Positions 27,355 through 35,936 of a stretch of DNA of 64,000 nt are shown here, in pieces; within the stretch, counting starts at the first letter, position 1; every line of letters begins with the position of its first letter. The position numbers and the translations under genes were made by a program. The notes beneath the pieces were generated by a model. The model saw nothing but the letters and a program-made list of their open reading frames with translations. It did no database searches and was not told the DNA's origin. The DNA is taken from positions 134,126 through 198,125 of the forward strand of contig JARGPU010000001.1 in NCBI GenBank assembly GCA_029210325.1. The letters are read 5' to 3'. Origin of the DNA: Alcanivoracaceae bacterium. Lineage in GTDB: Bacteria; Pseudomonadota; Gammaproteobacteria; Pseudomonadales; Alcanivoracaceae.

Positions 27355-27546
27355 CTATTTGACTTTTAATATTCCAAGCAGCACGCAGATCGCTCCGCCT
27401 ATCATTGCCGCCCAAGCCTCGACTGGAGCACCACTATTAAAAGCTCGGCTTATTTTTGAGCCTGCCGAGTTAAACACATCATAGCCCCAGTACATCAACA
27501 GAGCCCCTGCGATAATAAGCACAACCCCAATATACTTATTCTTCAT
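27355..27546 (-). CDS. Small DUF3185-like membrane peptide
   Basis: A 63-residue protein with two hydrophobic segments: KYIGVVLIIAGALLMYWGYD at the start and AAMIGGAICVLLGILKV at the end, with a polar FNSAGSKISRAFN link. Layout and length match the DUF3185 family of unknown function. The ATG is well placed after a purine-rich AGGGGT. It is upstream of the APC permease on the same strand, separated by about 200 bases without a gene. Confidence 0.68.
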   Translation of the reverse strand: MKNKYIGVVLIIAGALLMYWGYDVFNSAGSKISRAFNSGAPVEAWAAMIGGAICVLLGILKVK

Positions 27547-27585
27547 TTTACCCCTCCATCCTTCCGATTTTTTATAACCGTGAAC

Positions 27586-28491
27586 TCATACGCGGCCAGC
27601 CAACAATAACGCCCGCAGCCATCGATGTCCCGGATCACCATCCAGATCCCGGTGCCAGTAGAGGTGCATTGCCATAGGTGGCATTTGTAGTGGTAGCGCC
27701 GCTGATACAAATTGCTCACCCGCCAGCTGCTCAGCCAGCACCGCCGGCAATGTCAGCATGAGGTCCGTCGCCGCCACCACTTCCATCGCTGCCTGGTAAT
27801 GCTGGCAGCGCAAAGTAATTGCCCGTTGGTGGCCGGCCTGTGCCAGCCCAAAATCCTCCAGCCCTGGACCACGGCGGCGCGATGACACCAGCACATGGCC
27901 TGCGCTGAGGTAGTCAGTCAACGTCATGGCCTTTCCCGCCAACAAATGTCCGTGGCGCATCAGCACTACCAGGGGGGACTCAACCAACGGCTGCTGGCAA
28001 ATATTACCGGACACCGGCAACTGCACGTCCATGGCCAGATCAAGGCGGCCAGCGGCAAGTTCGCGCAGGGTATCGCGGCGAGCTACGGTGAGTGACTGCA
28101 CCTCAATGGCTGGCGCGTCCGTCAGCAGCTTGCGCATTAGAGGGGGCAGCACGCAGGCCTCGAGGCCATCGCGCAGACCCAGTACGAAGGTGCGACGGGC
28201 GGAGGCCGGATCAAAACCAGGTTCGCTGGACAGGCAGGCCTGTAGCCCTGTAAGCGCTTCACGTACCGGGCCAATCAGACTGCGCGCCTTGGCGGTGGGG
28301 GCCATCTGCCGGCCCCGCCGCACGAACAGCTCATCATCAAGGCGGTCGCGTAGCCGGGCCAGTGCATGGCTGACCGCCGGCTGGGTCAGGTTCAGGCTGC
28401 GCGCGGCGGCGCTAATACTGCCTTCGCGGACGATGGCATCGAACACCACAAAGAGGTTCAGGTCGATTCTGGATATATTCGCGTCACGCAT
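27586..28491 (-). CDS. LysR-family transcriptional regulator
   Basis: A 301-residue regulator. The winged helix-turn-helix (about 8-66: DLNLFVVFDAIVREGSISAA, LNLTQPAVSHALARLRD) is of the NodD/SyrM-like subgroup; the rest is the periplasmic-binding-protein-like effector domain. It is divergent from the acyl-CoA dehydrogenase operon, and a T-N11-A palindrome lies between them, so it probably controls that operon and itself. The effector is likely an acyl-CoA or a hydroxy acid of the pathway, but nothing in the sequence fixes it. Confidence 0.9.
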   Translation of the reverse strand: MRDANISRIDLNLFVVFDAIVREGSISAAARSLNLTQPAVSHALARLRDRLDDELFVRRGRQMAPTAKARSLIGPVREALTGLQACLSSEPGFDPASARRTFVLGLRDGLEACVLPPLMRKLLTDAPAIEVQSLTVARRDTLRELAAGRLDLAMDVQLPVSGNICQQPLVESPLVVLMRHGHLLAGKAMTLTDYLSAGHVLVSSRRRGPGLEDFGLAQAGHQRAITLRCQHYQAAMEVVAATDLMLTLPAVLAEQLAGEQFVSAALPLQMPPMAMHLYWHRDLDGDPGHRWLRALLLAGRV

Positions 28492-28508
28492 AGTTAGTAA
28501 TGCACACT

Positions 28509-28523
28509 ATTCATTAGATGAAT
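28509..28523. promoter_or_regulatory. LysR-type operator candidate (T-N11-A)
   Basis: ATTCAT-TAG-ATGAAT, a perfect 6-bp palindrome fitting the T-N11-A rule for LysR sites. It sits 18 bases from the LysR start and 77 bases before the acyl-CoA dehydrogenase ATG, in the divergent region. Confidence 0.6.
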
Positions 28524-28599
28524 GAGTAGAGCCTGCCATAGACTCGGCCTCACTAGAACAACTATCACGGAACTAACTAGCAGCCAGGCGGAGACAACC

Positions 28600-29808
28600 A
28601 TGGAATTCAGCCTTTCCCCGAAAGCTCAGGACTATTACGACCGCGTCAAACGCTTTATGGACGAGCACGTCACTCCGGCGGAGGAGGCCTATCACCACGA
28701 GCTGCAGGGTCTGGACAACAAATGGGTGGTGCTACCGCTCATCGAACAACTGAAAGCCAAGGCCAAAGCGGAAGGCCTGTGGAATATGTTCTTGCCGGAC
28801 GACAAGCTCGGAGCCGGTCTATCCGTGACCGACTATGCCTCAGTGGCCGAGCTGACCGGGCGCTCCGCCATTGCTCCGGAGATCTTTAACTGCAATGCGC
28901 CCGATACCGGCAATATGGAAGTGCTGTATCACTACGGCAGTGATGAGCAAAAGGCCCAGTGGCTCACTCCGCTGCTGGCTGGCGAAATCCGCTCTGCGTT
29001 CTGCATGACCGAACCGGGTGTTGCCTCATCCGATGCTACCAATATGGCGGCCACGGCAAAGATTGACGGCGATGAGGTGGTGCTGAACGGCACCAAATGG
29101 TGGAGCACCGGCGTTGGCCACCCGAATTGCAAGGTGCTGATCTTTATGGGGCTGACCGATCCGACTGCGAATCGTCATGGCCAACATTCAATGGTGCTGG
29201 TGCCGCGGGACGCCCCCGGGGTTAAAGTGACCCGCATGCTCACCGCCATGGGCATGTATGACGAGCCCTACGGCCACGGCGAAGTGGAGTTCACCAATGT
29301 CCGCCTGCCGAAAAGCGCCATCATCGCTGGTCCCGGCCGTGGTTTTGAAATTGCTCAGGGCCGCCTTGGGCCTGGCCGTATTCATCACTGCATGCGACTG
29401 ATCGGCTTGTCTGAGCTGGCACTGGAGTTGATGTGCAAGCGCGGCACCGAGCGAGTCGCTTTTGGTAAACCGCTGGTTAATCTGGGCGGCAACCGCGAGC
29501 GCATTGCCGAAGCACGCATCATGATTGAACAGGCTCGCTTGCTGGTACTCAAGGCTGCGTGGCTAATTGACAGCAAAGGCGTATTCGCCGCCATGAGCGA
29601 GATATCGCAGATCAAAGTAATCTGCCCTAACGTGGCACAAAAGGTCGTTGATATGGCCATGCAGATCCATGGCGGCGGCGGCATGAGTCAGGACTTCCCG
29701 CTGGCGGCTGCATGGACCGCAGCGCGCGCACTGCGCCTTGCTGACGGCCCAGATGAAGTGCATCGCGGCCTGATTGCGAAGTTTGAGTTGATGAAGTACA
29801 AGAACTGA
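28600..29808 (+). CDS. Acyl-CoA dehydrogenase, ACAD10/11-like
   Basis: A 402-residue FAD enzyme. Standard landmarks are FCMTEPGVASSDATN (flavin contact), the C-terminal QIHGGGGMSQDFPLA and RLADGPDEVHR. FNCNAPDTGNMEVL and GPGRIHHCMRLIG place it with the ACAD10/11-like group, whose members act with an APH-type kinase on 4-hydroxyacyl-CoAs. The ATG at 28600 has GGAG upstream; an earlier in-frame ATG lies in the promoter. First gene of an operon with an SDR, a kinase, a histidine phosphatase and a second SDR; LysR-controlled by inference. A 15-bp stem-loop separates it from the next gene. Confidence 0.9.
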   Translation: MEFSLSPKAQDYYDRVKRFMDEHVTPAEEAYHHELQGLDNKWVVLPLIEQLKAKAKAEGLWNMFLPDDKLGAGLSVTDYASVAELTGRSAIAPEIFNCNAPDTGNMEVLYHYGSDEQKAQWLTPLLAGEIRSAFCMTEPGVASSDATNMAATAKIDGDEVVLNGTKWWSTGVGHPNCKVLIFMGLTDPTANRHGQHSMVLVPRDAPGVKVTRMLTAMGMYDEPYGHGEVEFTNVRLPKSAIIAGPGRGFEIAQGRLGPGRIHHCMRLIGLSELALELMCKRGTERVAFGKPLVNLGGNRERIAEARIMIEQARLLVLKAAWLIDSKGVFAAMSEISQIKVICPNVAQKVVDMAMQIHGGGGMSQDFPLAAAWTAARALRLADGPDEVHRGLIAKFELMKYKN

Positions 29809-29828
29809 TCGGCCCTGTCCCTTCGCCC

Positions 29829-29861
29829 CTGAAAGCGATCCTGCAGCAGGATCGCTTTCAG
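29829..29861 (+). terminator. Intra-operon stem-loop after the acyl-CoA dehydrogenase gene
   Basis: Perfect 15-bp inverted repeat CTGAAAGCGATCCTG / CAGGATCGCTTTCAG with a CAG loop, 20 bases after the stop codon. The bases after it (GACGTTTTGCC) hold only four Ts. It may act as a partial terminator or protect the upstream mRNA, giving more dehydrogenase than downstream proteins. Confidence 0.65.
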
Positions 29862-29902
29862 ACGTTTTGCCTTTTCGAAATTATATCGATGGAGAACAAC
29901 AA

Positions 29903-30709
29903 ATGTCGCAACGTGTTCTGATTACCGGTGGCGCCTCCGGTCTCGGTAAAGAGCTGGCCAAGCAGTATCTGAAAAGCGGCGCCCGGGTTTTGATCACCGA
30001 TATCAATGAGCAACGTGGCAACGAGGCAGAGTTCGAGCTACGCCCATTGGGCGAGGTGCATTTCGTTAAAGCCAGCACCACTATTGATGACGACTGGAAT
30101 GCTTTACTTGAGTGGGCCATAGAAAAGTGGGATGGCCTGGACGTGCTGGTCAACAATGCAGGCGTGGCCGCCGGCGGCAGGATCGACAAGATCAGCATGG
30201 AAGACTGGGACTGGATTATCGACATCAATCTGAAAGGCGTAATCCGTGGCTGTCGCACCTTTGTACCGCTGTTTAAAAAGCAGAACAGTGGCCATATCGT
30301 CAATATTGCCTCCCTGGCAGCGGTGGCCAACGCGCCAACCATGAGTTCCTATAACGTCACCAAAGCTGGTGTGGTGTCGCTGTCCGAAACGCTGCGACAC
30401 GAACTGGCACCCTATGGCATTCACACCACGGTGGTATGTCCGAGCTTTTTCCAGACCAACCTGGCAGAGAGCATGCGCACCCCGGAGGCAGGCATGGATC
30501 AGACCGTGCGCAAACTCTTGTCCGGCGGCAGGCTGTCCGCCGAGCAAGTGGCAGCAAAAATTTTTCGGGCACAACAGAAGCAACGCTTCCTTGAGCTGCC
30601 ACACACTGAGGGCAAAGCACTGGCGCTGATCAAACGTTATGTACCTGCGCTGTATAACTATGGCCTGGCCGACTCCGGCCGACGTTTCCACAAGAAGCTG
30701 GAGAAGTAA
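29903..30709 (+). CDS. Short-chain dehydrogenase/reductase
   Basis: A 268-residue SDR with the cofactor loop TGGASGLGKELA near residue 8, NNAGVAAGG, the catalytic serine in NIASLAAVANAP and the YNVTKAGV tyrosine-lysine pair. GGAG lies ten bases before the ATG. The C-terminal RYVPALYNYGLADSGRRFHK stretch resembles that of SDRs near fatty-acid genes. Within the operon it could reduce or oxidise a keto or hydroxy group of the acyl substrate. One base separates it from the kinase gene. Confidence 0.88.
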   Translation: MSQRVLITGGASGLGKELAKQYLKSGARVLITDINEQRGNEAEFELRPLGEVHFVKASTTIDDDWNALLEWAIEKWDGLDVLVNNAGVAAGGRIDKISMEDWDWIIDINLKGVIRGCRTFVPLFKKQNSGHIVNIASLAAVANAPTMSSYNVTKAGVVSLSETLRHELAPYGIHTTVVCPSFFQTNLAESMRTPEAGMDQTVRKLLSGGRLSAEQVAAKIFRAQQKQRFLELPHTEGKALALIKRYVPALYNYGLADSGRRFHKKLEK

Positions 30710-30710
30710 C

Positions 30711-31784
30711 ATGGCGGGCAATAAGGCTCTGCTGGACAAACCTCGCGAGGTTCGCGAGGAGGAACGCTTTGATATCGCCGCCATGGATGGTTGGCTCAAA
30801 CAGCAGCTACCTTCACTGCAAGGCACTCCAACCATCAAGCAGTTTTCTGGCGGCGCTTCCAACCTTACCTATCTGCTCAGCTACCCGGAACAGGATTTGA
30901 TTCTGCGCCGCCCACCGTTTGGCCATAAGGCCAAGGGCGCCCACGATATGGCCCGCGAGTTTCGTATCCAGCAATCGCTGAAGCCGGTCTATCCGGCGGT
31001 GCCTACCATGGTGGCGCTATGCGAAGACCACGCGGTGATGGATTGTGATTTCTATGTTATGGATCGCATCAAGGGGATTATTCCTCGGGCTAATTTGCCC
31101 AAGGAACTGAACCTCAGCGAAACGCAAACCCGACAACTATGTCATGGCGTGATCGACAAACTGATCGAGCTACATCAAGTGGACTATCAGGCAGCCGGAC
31201 TGGACCATATTGGCAAGGGTGGTGGCTACGTTAAACGACAGATTACCGGTTGGTCTGATCGTTACGACAAATCGAAAACCTGGAATGTGCCGGGCTGGAA
31301 AAGCGTACGTGATTGGCTTCGCGCCAATATGCCGGACGATGTCGGCACGGTAATTATTCACAACGACTACCGTATGGATAATCTGGTGCTGGATGCCGAT
31401 GACCCACAAAATATTATCGGTGTACTGGACTGGGAGATGGCGACACTAGGTGATCCGCTAATGGATCTGGGCAATACATTGGCATATTGGGTACAGGCGG
31501 ATGATGATCGCATCAATACGCTGTTGCGCCGACAGCCAACCCACCTGCCCGGCATGCTCACTCGTCGCGAAGTAGTGGAGTACTACTGTGACAAGATGAA
31601 CCTCAAGGCGGATAACTGGACCTTTTATGAAGTCTACGGACTGTTCCGTCTGGCCGTGATCGTCCAGCAGATCTACTATCGCTATCATCACAAGCAGACG
31701 CGCAACCCTGCATTCAAGCATTTCTGGTTGTTTAATCACTACCTGCAGCACACCTGCAAAAAAGTCATCAAGGGCAAGCGCTGA
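30711..31784 (+). CDS. APH-family phosphotransferase (ACAD10/11-associated kinase)
   Basis: A 357-residue kinase of the aminoglycoside phosphotransferase/choline kinase fold. GGASNLTYLL is the nucleotide loop, the catalytic loop is IIHNDYRMDNLVLD, and the metal-binding aspartate is in VLDWEMATLGDPLMDLG. Operon position beside an acyl-CoA dehydrogenase points to acyl-CoA hydroxyl phosphorylation, as shown for LvaA of Pseudomonas putida and the kinase domain of human ACAD10/11, not to antibiotic resistance. The ATG starts one base after the SDR stop; the phosphatase gene starts one base after its own stop. Confidence 0.9.
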   Translation: MAGNKALLDKPREVREEERFDIAAMDGWLKQQLPSLQGTPTIKQFSGGASNLTYLLSYPEQDLILRRPPFGHKAKGAHDMAREFRIQQSLKPVYPAVPTMVALCEDHAVMDCDFYVMDRIKGIIPRANLPKELNLSETQTRQLCHGVIDKLIELHQVDYQAAGLDHIGKGGGYVKRQITGWSDRYDKSKTWNVPGWKSVRDWLRANMPDDVGTVIIHNDYRMDNLVLDADDPQNIIGVLDWEMATLGDPLMDLGNTLAYWVQADDDRINTLLRRQPTHLPGMLTRREVVEYYCDKMNLKADNWTFYEVYGLFRLAVIVQQIYYRYHHKQTRNPAFKHFWLFNHYLQHTCKKVIKGKR

Positions 31785-31785
31785 T

Positions 31786-32472
31786 ATGGCAGTGATATAT
31801 CTGATTCGTCATGGTCAGGCATCATGGGGAAAGGCGGACTATGACGAGCTTTCTGCCACCGGTGTTGCCCAATCGCAGCACCTTGGTGGCGTGCTGCTGA
31901 AGCGCATCGGCCGGCCAGACATGATTGTTGCCGGCAATATGCGTAGACATAAGCAAACTGCGGAGCATGTTCTGACTCATATGGGATTATCGGCGGAATG
32001 GCGCGTCGACCCAGGCTGGAATGAATATGATCATCAGGAACTGATCATTCGCCAGAACCCTAAATATAAAAGCCGTACTTATATGATGGCGGACATGGCT
32101 CGAACACTGCGGCCAAAAGATGCCTTTCAGGAGTTCTTTGAGCAGGCTCTGGATCGCTGGGTGTCTGGCGTACATGACAGCGACTACAAGGAAACCTGGC
32201 CCATGTTCCGCCAGCGCATAGATGAGTCACTTAATAGCATCGTTAACTATCAGGTGGATAGCTCAATGGTGTTCACATCCGGCGGGGCTATTTGCGCCAC
32301 CGTAAAAAGACTGTGGAATATGCCAGACGGCGAGTGGCGCAAACTCAATCGGGTGGTAGCTAATGCCTCGGTAACCAAGATTGTGGTTGGTCGTCGCGGC
32401 ATGCATTTGAGCACCTTTAACGACCATGGACATTTCGAAGGCGAACATCGTCGCCTGCTTACCTATCGCTAA
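31786..32472 (+). CDS. Histidine phosphatase family protein
   Basis: A 228-residue protein of the phosphoglycerate-mutase-like superfamily. The phospho-accepting motif LIRHGQASWG (R8-H9-G10) is intact and MRRHKQTAEHV supplies the second arginine. The usual second catalytic histidine (SHGG) is replaced: the motif reads VFTSGGAI. That change occurs in some subgroups, so activity is still possible. In this operon it could remove phosphate from a 4-phosphohydroxyacyl product or reset the kinase substrate; this is inference. Tightly coupled to the kinase gene. Confidence 0.85.
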   Translation: MAVIYLIRHGQASWGKADYDELSATGVAQSQHLGGVLLKRIGRPDMIVAGNMRRHKQTAEHVLTHMGLSAEWRVDPGWNEYDHQELIIRQNPKYKSRTYMMADMARTLRPKDAFQEFFEQALDRWVSGVHDSDYKETWPMFRQRIDESLNSIVNYQVDSSMVFTSGGAICATVKRLWNMPDGEWRKLNRVVANASVTKIVVGRRGMHLSTFNDHGHFEGEHRRLLTYR

Positions 32473-32484
32473 CAGGAGACAACA

Positions 32485-33231
32485 ATGCGCAAGACCATTC
32501 TGATTACTGGCGCCAGCTCCGGTCTGGGCCGTGGCATGGCCCGTGAGTTTGCAGCAATGGGTCGCAATCTGGCGCTATGCGCCCGACGCACCGATCGACT
32601 TGAGGAGCTGAAGCTTGAGCTGGAAAGCAAACATAGCAATATCAAGGTTTCGATTAAAGCGCTGGATGTACTGAATTACGATCAGGTGTTTGAGGTGTTC
32701 CGCGAGTTTCGCGAAGAGTTTGCTAGCGTTGACCGGATTATCGTCAACGCCGGCATGGGCAAAGGCCAGCCCCTCGGCACCGGCTACTTCTGGGCCAATC
32801 GACAAACTGCGGAAACTAACTTTGTTGCGGCGCTGGCGCAGTGTGAGGCGGCCATGGAAATTTTTCGAGCGCAGAACGATGGCCACCTGGTAATGATCTC
32901 ATCCATGAGCGCCATGCGTGGCATGCCCAAGAACCTGACCACCTACGCCGCCACCAAGGCGGGCGTGGCATCGCTGACCGAAGGCATTCGCGCTGAAATG
33001 ATTGGCAAGCCGATCAAGGTTAGCACCATCTATCCGGGCTATATCCGCTCGGAAATTAACGAGAAGGTGAAGAACACGCCATTTATGGTCGACACTGAAA
33101 CCGGCTGCCGGTTGCTGGTTAGGGCCATTGAAAAGGAATCCGCCGAAGCTAGCGTGCCGCGCTGGCCATGGGCAGTGATGGGCTTCTTGATGCGCAATCT
33201 GCCCCTTAAAATGATCAGCCGAATGTCCTGA
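32485..33231 (+). CDS. Short-chain dehydrogenase/reductase
   Basis: A 248-residue SDR ending the operon. TGASSGLGRGMA is the cofactor loop; VNAGMGKGQPLG, a serine in MISSMSAMRGMP and the YAATKAGV pair complete the active site. The last 25 residues (WPWAVMGFLMRNLPLKMISRM) are hydrophobic and basic, suggesting membrane association. AGGAG lies eight bases before the ATG and twelve bases separate it from the phosphatase. Substrate not readable from sequence. Confidence 0.88.
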   Translation: MRKTILITGASSGLGRGMAREFAAMGRNLALCARRTDRLEELKLELESKHSNIKVSIKALDVLNYDQVFEVFREFREEFASVDRIIVNAGMGKGQPLGTGYFWANRQTAETNFVAALAQCEAAMEIFRAQNDGHLVMISSMSAMRGMPKNLTTYAATKAGVASLTEGIRAEMIGKPIKVSTIYPGYIRSEINEKVKNTPFMVDTETGCRLLVRAIEKESAEASVPRWPWAVMGFLMRNLPLKMISRMS

Positions 33232-33237
33232 TGTCCC

Positions 33238-33615
33238 TCAATCGCTAACAGCTTCCACGCGTAAAGTGTGCGGGGAGCTGTTGCGATGACTAATAGCAAA
33301 CTTGAGCTGCCGAGCACCAACACCCTCCCCTAACGTTGCCATGCAGATCCGGTGGCCGATCTGTGCATCAAAGCCGACGCTATGAATATCCCGGATTGCA
33401 TCCATGGCAGCTTGCGGATGCTGGACGGAGGTTACGGTACGGAGCTGCCTCAGCACCGCAGCGGCATCACAACGGGGCACGCTGTCATCAACCACCAGAC
33501 TTCTCTGCAGCCAGAATGCCAGTGGCATCATTAACAACGCCAGCATCATTGCCCCGCCGATACGTATTACCCTTTCCGGGTCAGCGCGGTTCACAGGATG
33601 ATCTGAAGCAGTCAC
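33238..33615 (-). CDS. Hypothetical single-pass membrane protein
   Basis: A 125-residue protein not recognised. Residues about 17-38 (IRIGGAMMLALLMMPLAFWL) form one membrane segment after a short polar N-terminus; the rest is probably periplasmic and includes two cysteines (VPRCDAAAV, HRICMATLGEG), which could form a disulfide. The start is GTG with a strong GGAGGG ribosome site, supporting a real gene. It is convergent with the SDR gene, six bases away. Confidence 0.65.
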   Translation of the reverse strand: MTASDHPVNRADPERVIRIGGAMMLALLMMPLAFWLQRSLVVDDSVPRCDAAAVLRQLRTVTSVQHPQAAMDAIRDIHSVGFDAQIGHRICMATLGEGVGARQLKFAISHRNSSPHTLRVEAVSD

Positions 33616-33748
33616 TCTGCACCCTCCTTATGCCTGTTATTCCATCCCTGAGCCATCCCGGCCCACAGGATCGGTTACCATCAGCGGTAACCATTATGTA
33701 CTTTAATTCGGAACTTATAGTTATCCCTGCGGTGCTAGCGTTAGCGGC

Positions 33749-34180
33749 ATGGCGACTCATCTTGAAAAACTTCAGTTCAGCGAACGCTTACAACAATCCC
33801 TGTTGAAGGCCGGGGTTTCTACGGCTAGCCCGACGGCTTTAACACGCAAGTTCAATGTGCTGTCGCCAGACTCCGTGGTGTCACCACAGGCCGTGCGCCG
33901 CTGGCTTGAGGGCACCTCCATTCCCTCTCAAGACAAGCTGGTGGTGCTGGCCCGCTGGCTGAAAGTATCACCGGAATGGCTGCGCTTCGGGGACGCCAGC
34001 CGCACACCTGCGGATGCCAGGGAGACGGCCCGCGAACACCCGGCGGAGTACGATGCTCGGGCGCTGACCACGATGATCGAACTACTTTCCGTGGAAAACC
34101 GTGAAGCACTCGCAAGAATCATCACGGCTTTACTGGATAGCGAAGGGAAGACCGCCGGGAGAGCAAAAAAGCGACCATGA
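33749..34180 (+). CDS. Helix-turn-helix DNA-binding protein (phage-repressor-like)
   Basis: A 143-residue protein. The N-terminal 70 residues read as a lambda-repressor-type helix-turn-helix: FSERLQQSLLKAG, then VVSPQAVRRWLEGTSIPSQD and KLVVLARWLKVSPEWL. The C-terminal part is a helix (LLSVENREALARIITALLD) and a basic tail, perhaps for dimerisation. It has no peptidase domain, so it is not a LexA/CI-type self-cleaving repressor. Target and signal unknown; upstream is a short region with the gene for a hypothetical membrane protein facing away. Confidence 0.78.
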   Translation: MATHLEKLQFSERLQQSLLKAGVSTASPTALTRKFNVLSPDSVVSPQAVRRWLEGTSIPSQDKLVVLARWLKVSPEWLRFGDASRTPADARETAREHPAEYDARALTTMIELLSVENREALARIITALLDSEGKTAGRAKKRP

Positions 34181-34318
34181 TTACGGCGCTTTCCTACATA
34201 GATCTCTTCCAATGGCTTACTCAGCACGAGAGATAGCTGCTCACGGCTGTTATTCTCTGCCATCATGCTGTTGAAGGCAGACGGCATAACCACAACAACA
34301 AAAGCCATGAGGAAGCCG

Positions 34319-35011
34319 ATGCGCAAGATCGTCTGGGTCGCTCTGCTCGTTCTGTTACCAGCTCTGGCCAGCGCCAATGAATGGCGTCAGGTACGCAGTG
34401 CCACAGAGCGCACTGATGTGGATGTCTGGGTCAAGCCGGTTGAGGGCAACCCCCTCAATGCCTTTCGCGGCCGCATTGAGGTGCCCTATCCCATGTTGAC
34501 GGCAATCGCCGTGCTAGCTGATGTGGAGAACTTCCCCAAGTGGGTTTTTCAGTGCCACGCCGCCCGGCTGGTACCGGAAGCCGGCGACGATATTGCCTAT
34601 ATCCACATCAAGGGAATATGGCCGGTGTCCGACCGTGATGGTGTCGCTCGCACCCGGATCACTCAGGACCCGCTAACCCTGACCACCGTGCTGCATACCG
34701 TGGCAGCCCATGGCCTGATTGACGAGATACCTGGCACCGTGCGCCTGCCAGCTCTGGATAACCGCTTTATTCTGCAGCCGTTAGCCGATGGCTGGACCCG
34801 AATTACCTTTGAAACCTTCGTTGATCCCGGTGGCATGATCCCTGGCTGGCTGGCTAACCTGGTCGCTACCCGCGCCCCGCTGACCACACTGCAGAAGATG
34901 CACGAACGCATGAAGATGCCACGCTACCAGCTGGACAGTGCCGATCAATTGCCCATCCATTTGCCGGGCACAGAAGAGATGATATTTCCAGGCGGCGCAC
35001 CTGCTATCTAG
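34319..35011 (+). CDS. Exported START-domain lipid-binding protein
   Basis: A 230-residue protein with a signal peptide (MRKIVWVALLVLLPALASA, cleaved before NEW) and a START/SRPBCC fold: VDVWVKPVEGNPLNAFRG, VLADVENFPKWV, the IKGIWPVSDRD turn and WTRITFETFVDPGGMIPGWL are typical of bacterial START proteins. These carry or sense a hydrophobic ligand in the periplasm. The ATG at 34319 has AGGA upstream and begins the signal; an earlier in-frame ATG at 34307 is possible. Ligand unknown. Confidence 0.85.
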   Translation: MRKIVWVALLVLLPALASANEWRQVRSATERTDVDVWVKPVEGNPLNAFRGRIEVPYPMLTAIAVLADVENFPKWVFQCHAARLVPEAGDDIAYIHIKGIWPVSDRDGVARTRITQDPLTLTTVLHTVAAHGLIDEIPGTVRLPALDNRFILQPLADGWTRITFETFVDPGGMIPGWLANLVATRAPLTTLQKMHERMKMPRYQLDSADQLPIHLPGTEEMIFPGGAPAI

Positions 35012-35021
35012 GCCGTGGCGC

Positions 35022-35936
35022 TTATTCTAGCGCCGCGCTCCATTGGCGCAGCTCACCCGCATCCACCGCTTCGGCAAACTCGCCAATCCAGAGGGCGATG
35101 ATGTCTGCATGACTGAGTGGCACCCAGTGACTGGCATCTATGTCACGGCGATATAACTGTGGCACCCACTCATGCAAATCTTCGAACAGCTGGCTGCCAA
35201 CGTAGTTATCGCCAGTTGGCACAATCAGTTGCACCGGTGCTGCCGCATAGCGTGGTTGCGGGCTTAGCAGCTTTGACTGAAAGTTAGCCCGATACAGGTT
35301 GACGCCAAATTGGCCATCCTTGGTTTGGGTCGGGTTTGCCGCGGCTTCTCTTACGCCTTCACGCCTCTGCAAATACGTCGGCCACCACTTGCCCAGCCCC
35401 AGCCTCCACGACAGCGGTGGAATCACCGGCAACTGGAAAAACATGATGTACCAGGATGACAACAGCTGCCTGAGTGCCTTGCGCTGTTCACGCCAGGACA
35501 AACTGGTGAAGCGTTTACGCATCCAAAAGCCGATGTGATCAAGGCTCGGCCCAGAGATAGTGGTGAATGACAGGATGCGTGATTTGAGCGGCTCAGTAGT
35601 CACCGACTCCCAGCTCTGAATCGAGCCCCAGTCGTGGCCAGCCAGATGAAACTGGCGGCCGGGAATCAACCCATCAACCACCGCCAGCAGATCTCGCGAT
35701 AGCTGCTCCATGCGGTAATCCGACAGCTTCGCCGGCACATCGGAACCGCCGGCACCGCGCACATCGTAGGCAATCACATAGAAACGATCTGCCAGCCGCT
35801 CAGCCACCGGCTGCCAGACTTGGTGGTTGTCCGGGTAGCCATGTACCAGCAGCAACGGCATATGGCTCGGATCACCCCAGCTGCGCACCAGCAACGAGAT
35901 ACCGTTAGACAGGACTTGCGTGGTGGCGATATGCAT
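35022..35936 (-). CDS. Alpha/beta hydrolase (epoxide hydrolase-like)
   Basis: A 304-residue alpha/beta-fold hydrolase. The nucleophile elbow is AGHDWGS with aspartate D102, as in epoxide hydrolases and haloalkane dehalogenases rather than serine esterases. The oxyanion motif is HGYPDNHQVW (32-41), YDVRGAGGSD follows, and the catalytic histidine is in DASHWVPLSH. An epoxide substrate fits the hydrocarbon-oxidising context but is not shown. The ATG at 35936 has GAGG upstream; the frame extends 42 codons further without support. Convergent with the START gene. Confidence 0.85.
   Translation of the reverse strand: MHIATTQVLSNGISLLVRSWGDPSHMPLLLVHGYPDNHQVWQPVAERLADRFYVIAYDVRGAGGSDVPAKLSDYRMEQLSRDLLAVVDGLIPGRQFHLAGHDWGSIQSWESVTTEPLKSRILSFTTISGPSLDHIGFWMRKRFTSLSWREQRKALRQLLSSWYIMFFQLPVIPPLSWRLGLGKWWPTYLQRREGVREAAANPTQTKDGQFGVNLYRANFQSKLLSPQPRYAAAPVQLIVPTGDNYVGSQLFEDLHEWVPQLYRRDIDASHWVPLSHADIIALWIGEFAEAVDAGELRQWSAALE

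Noticed and set aside
30711-31784. APH-fold kinase as an aminoglycoside resistance gene
   Set aside because: Operon context with acyl-CoA dehydrogenase and SDR genes points to acyl-CoA metabolism; no resistance context or mobile element.
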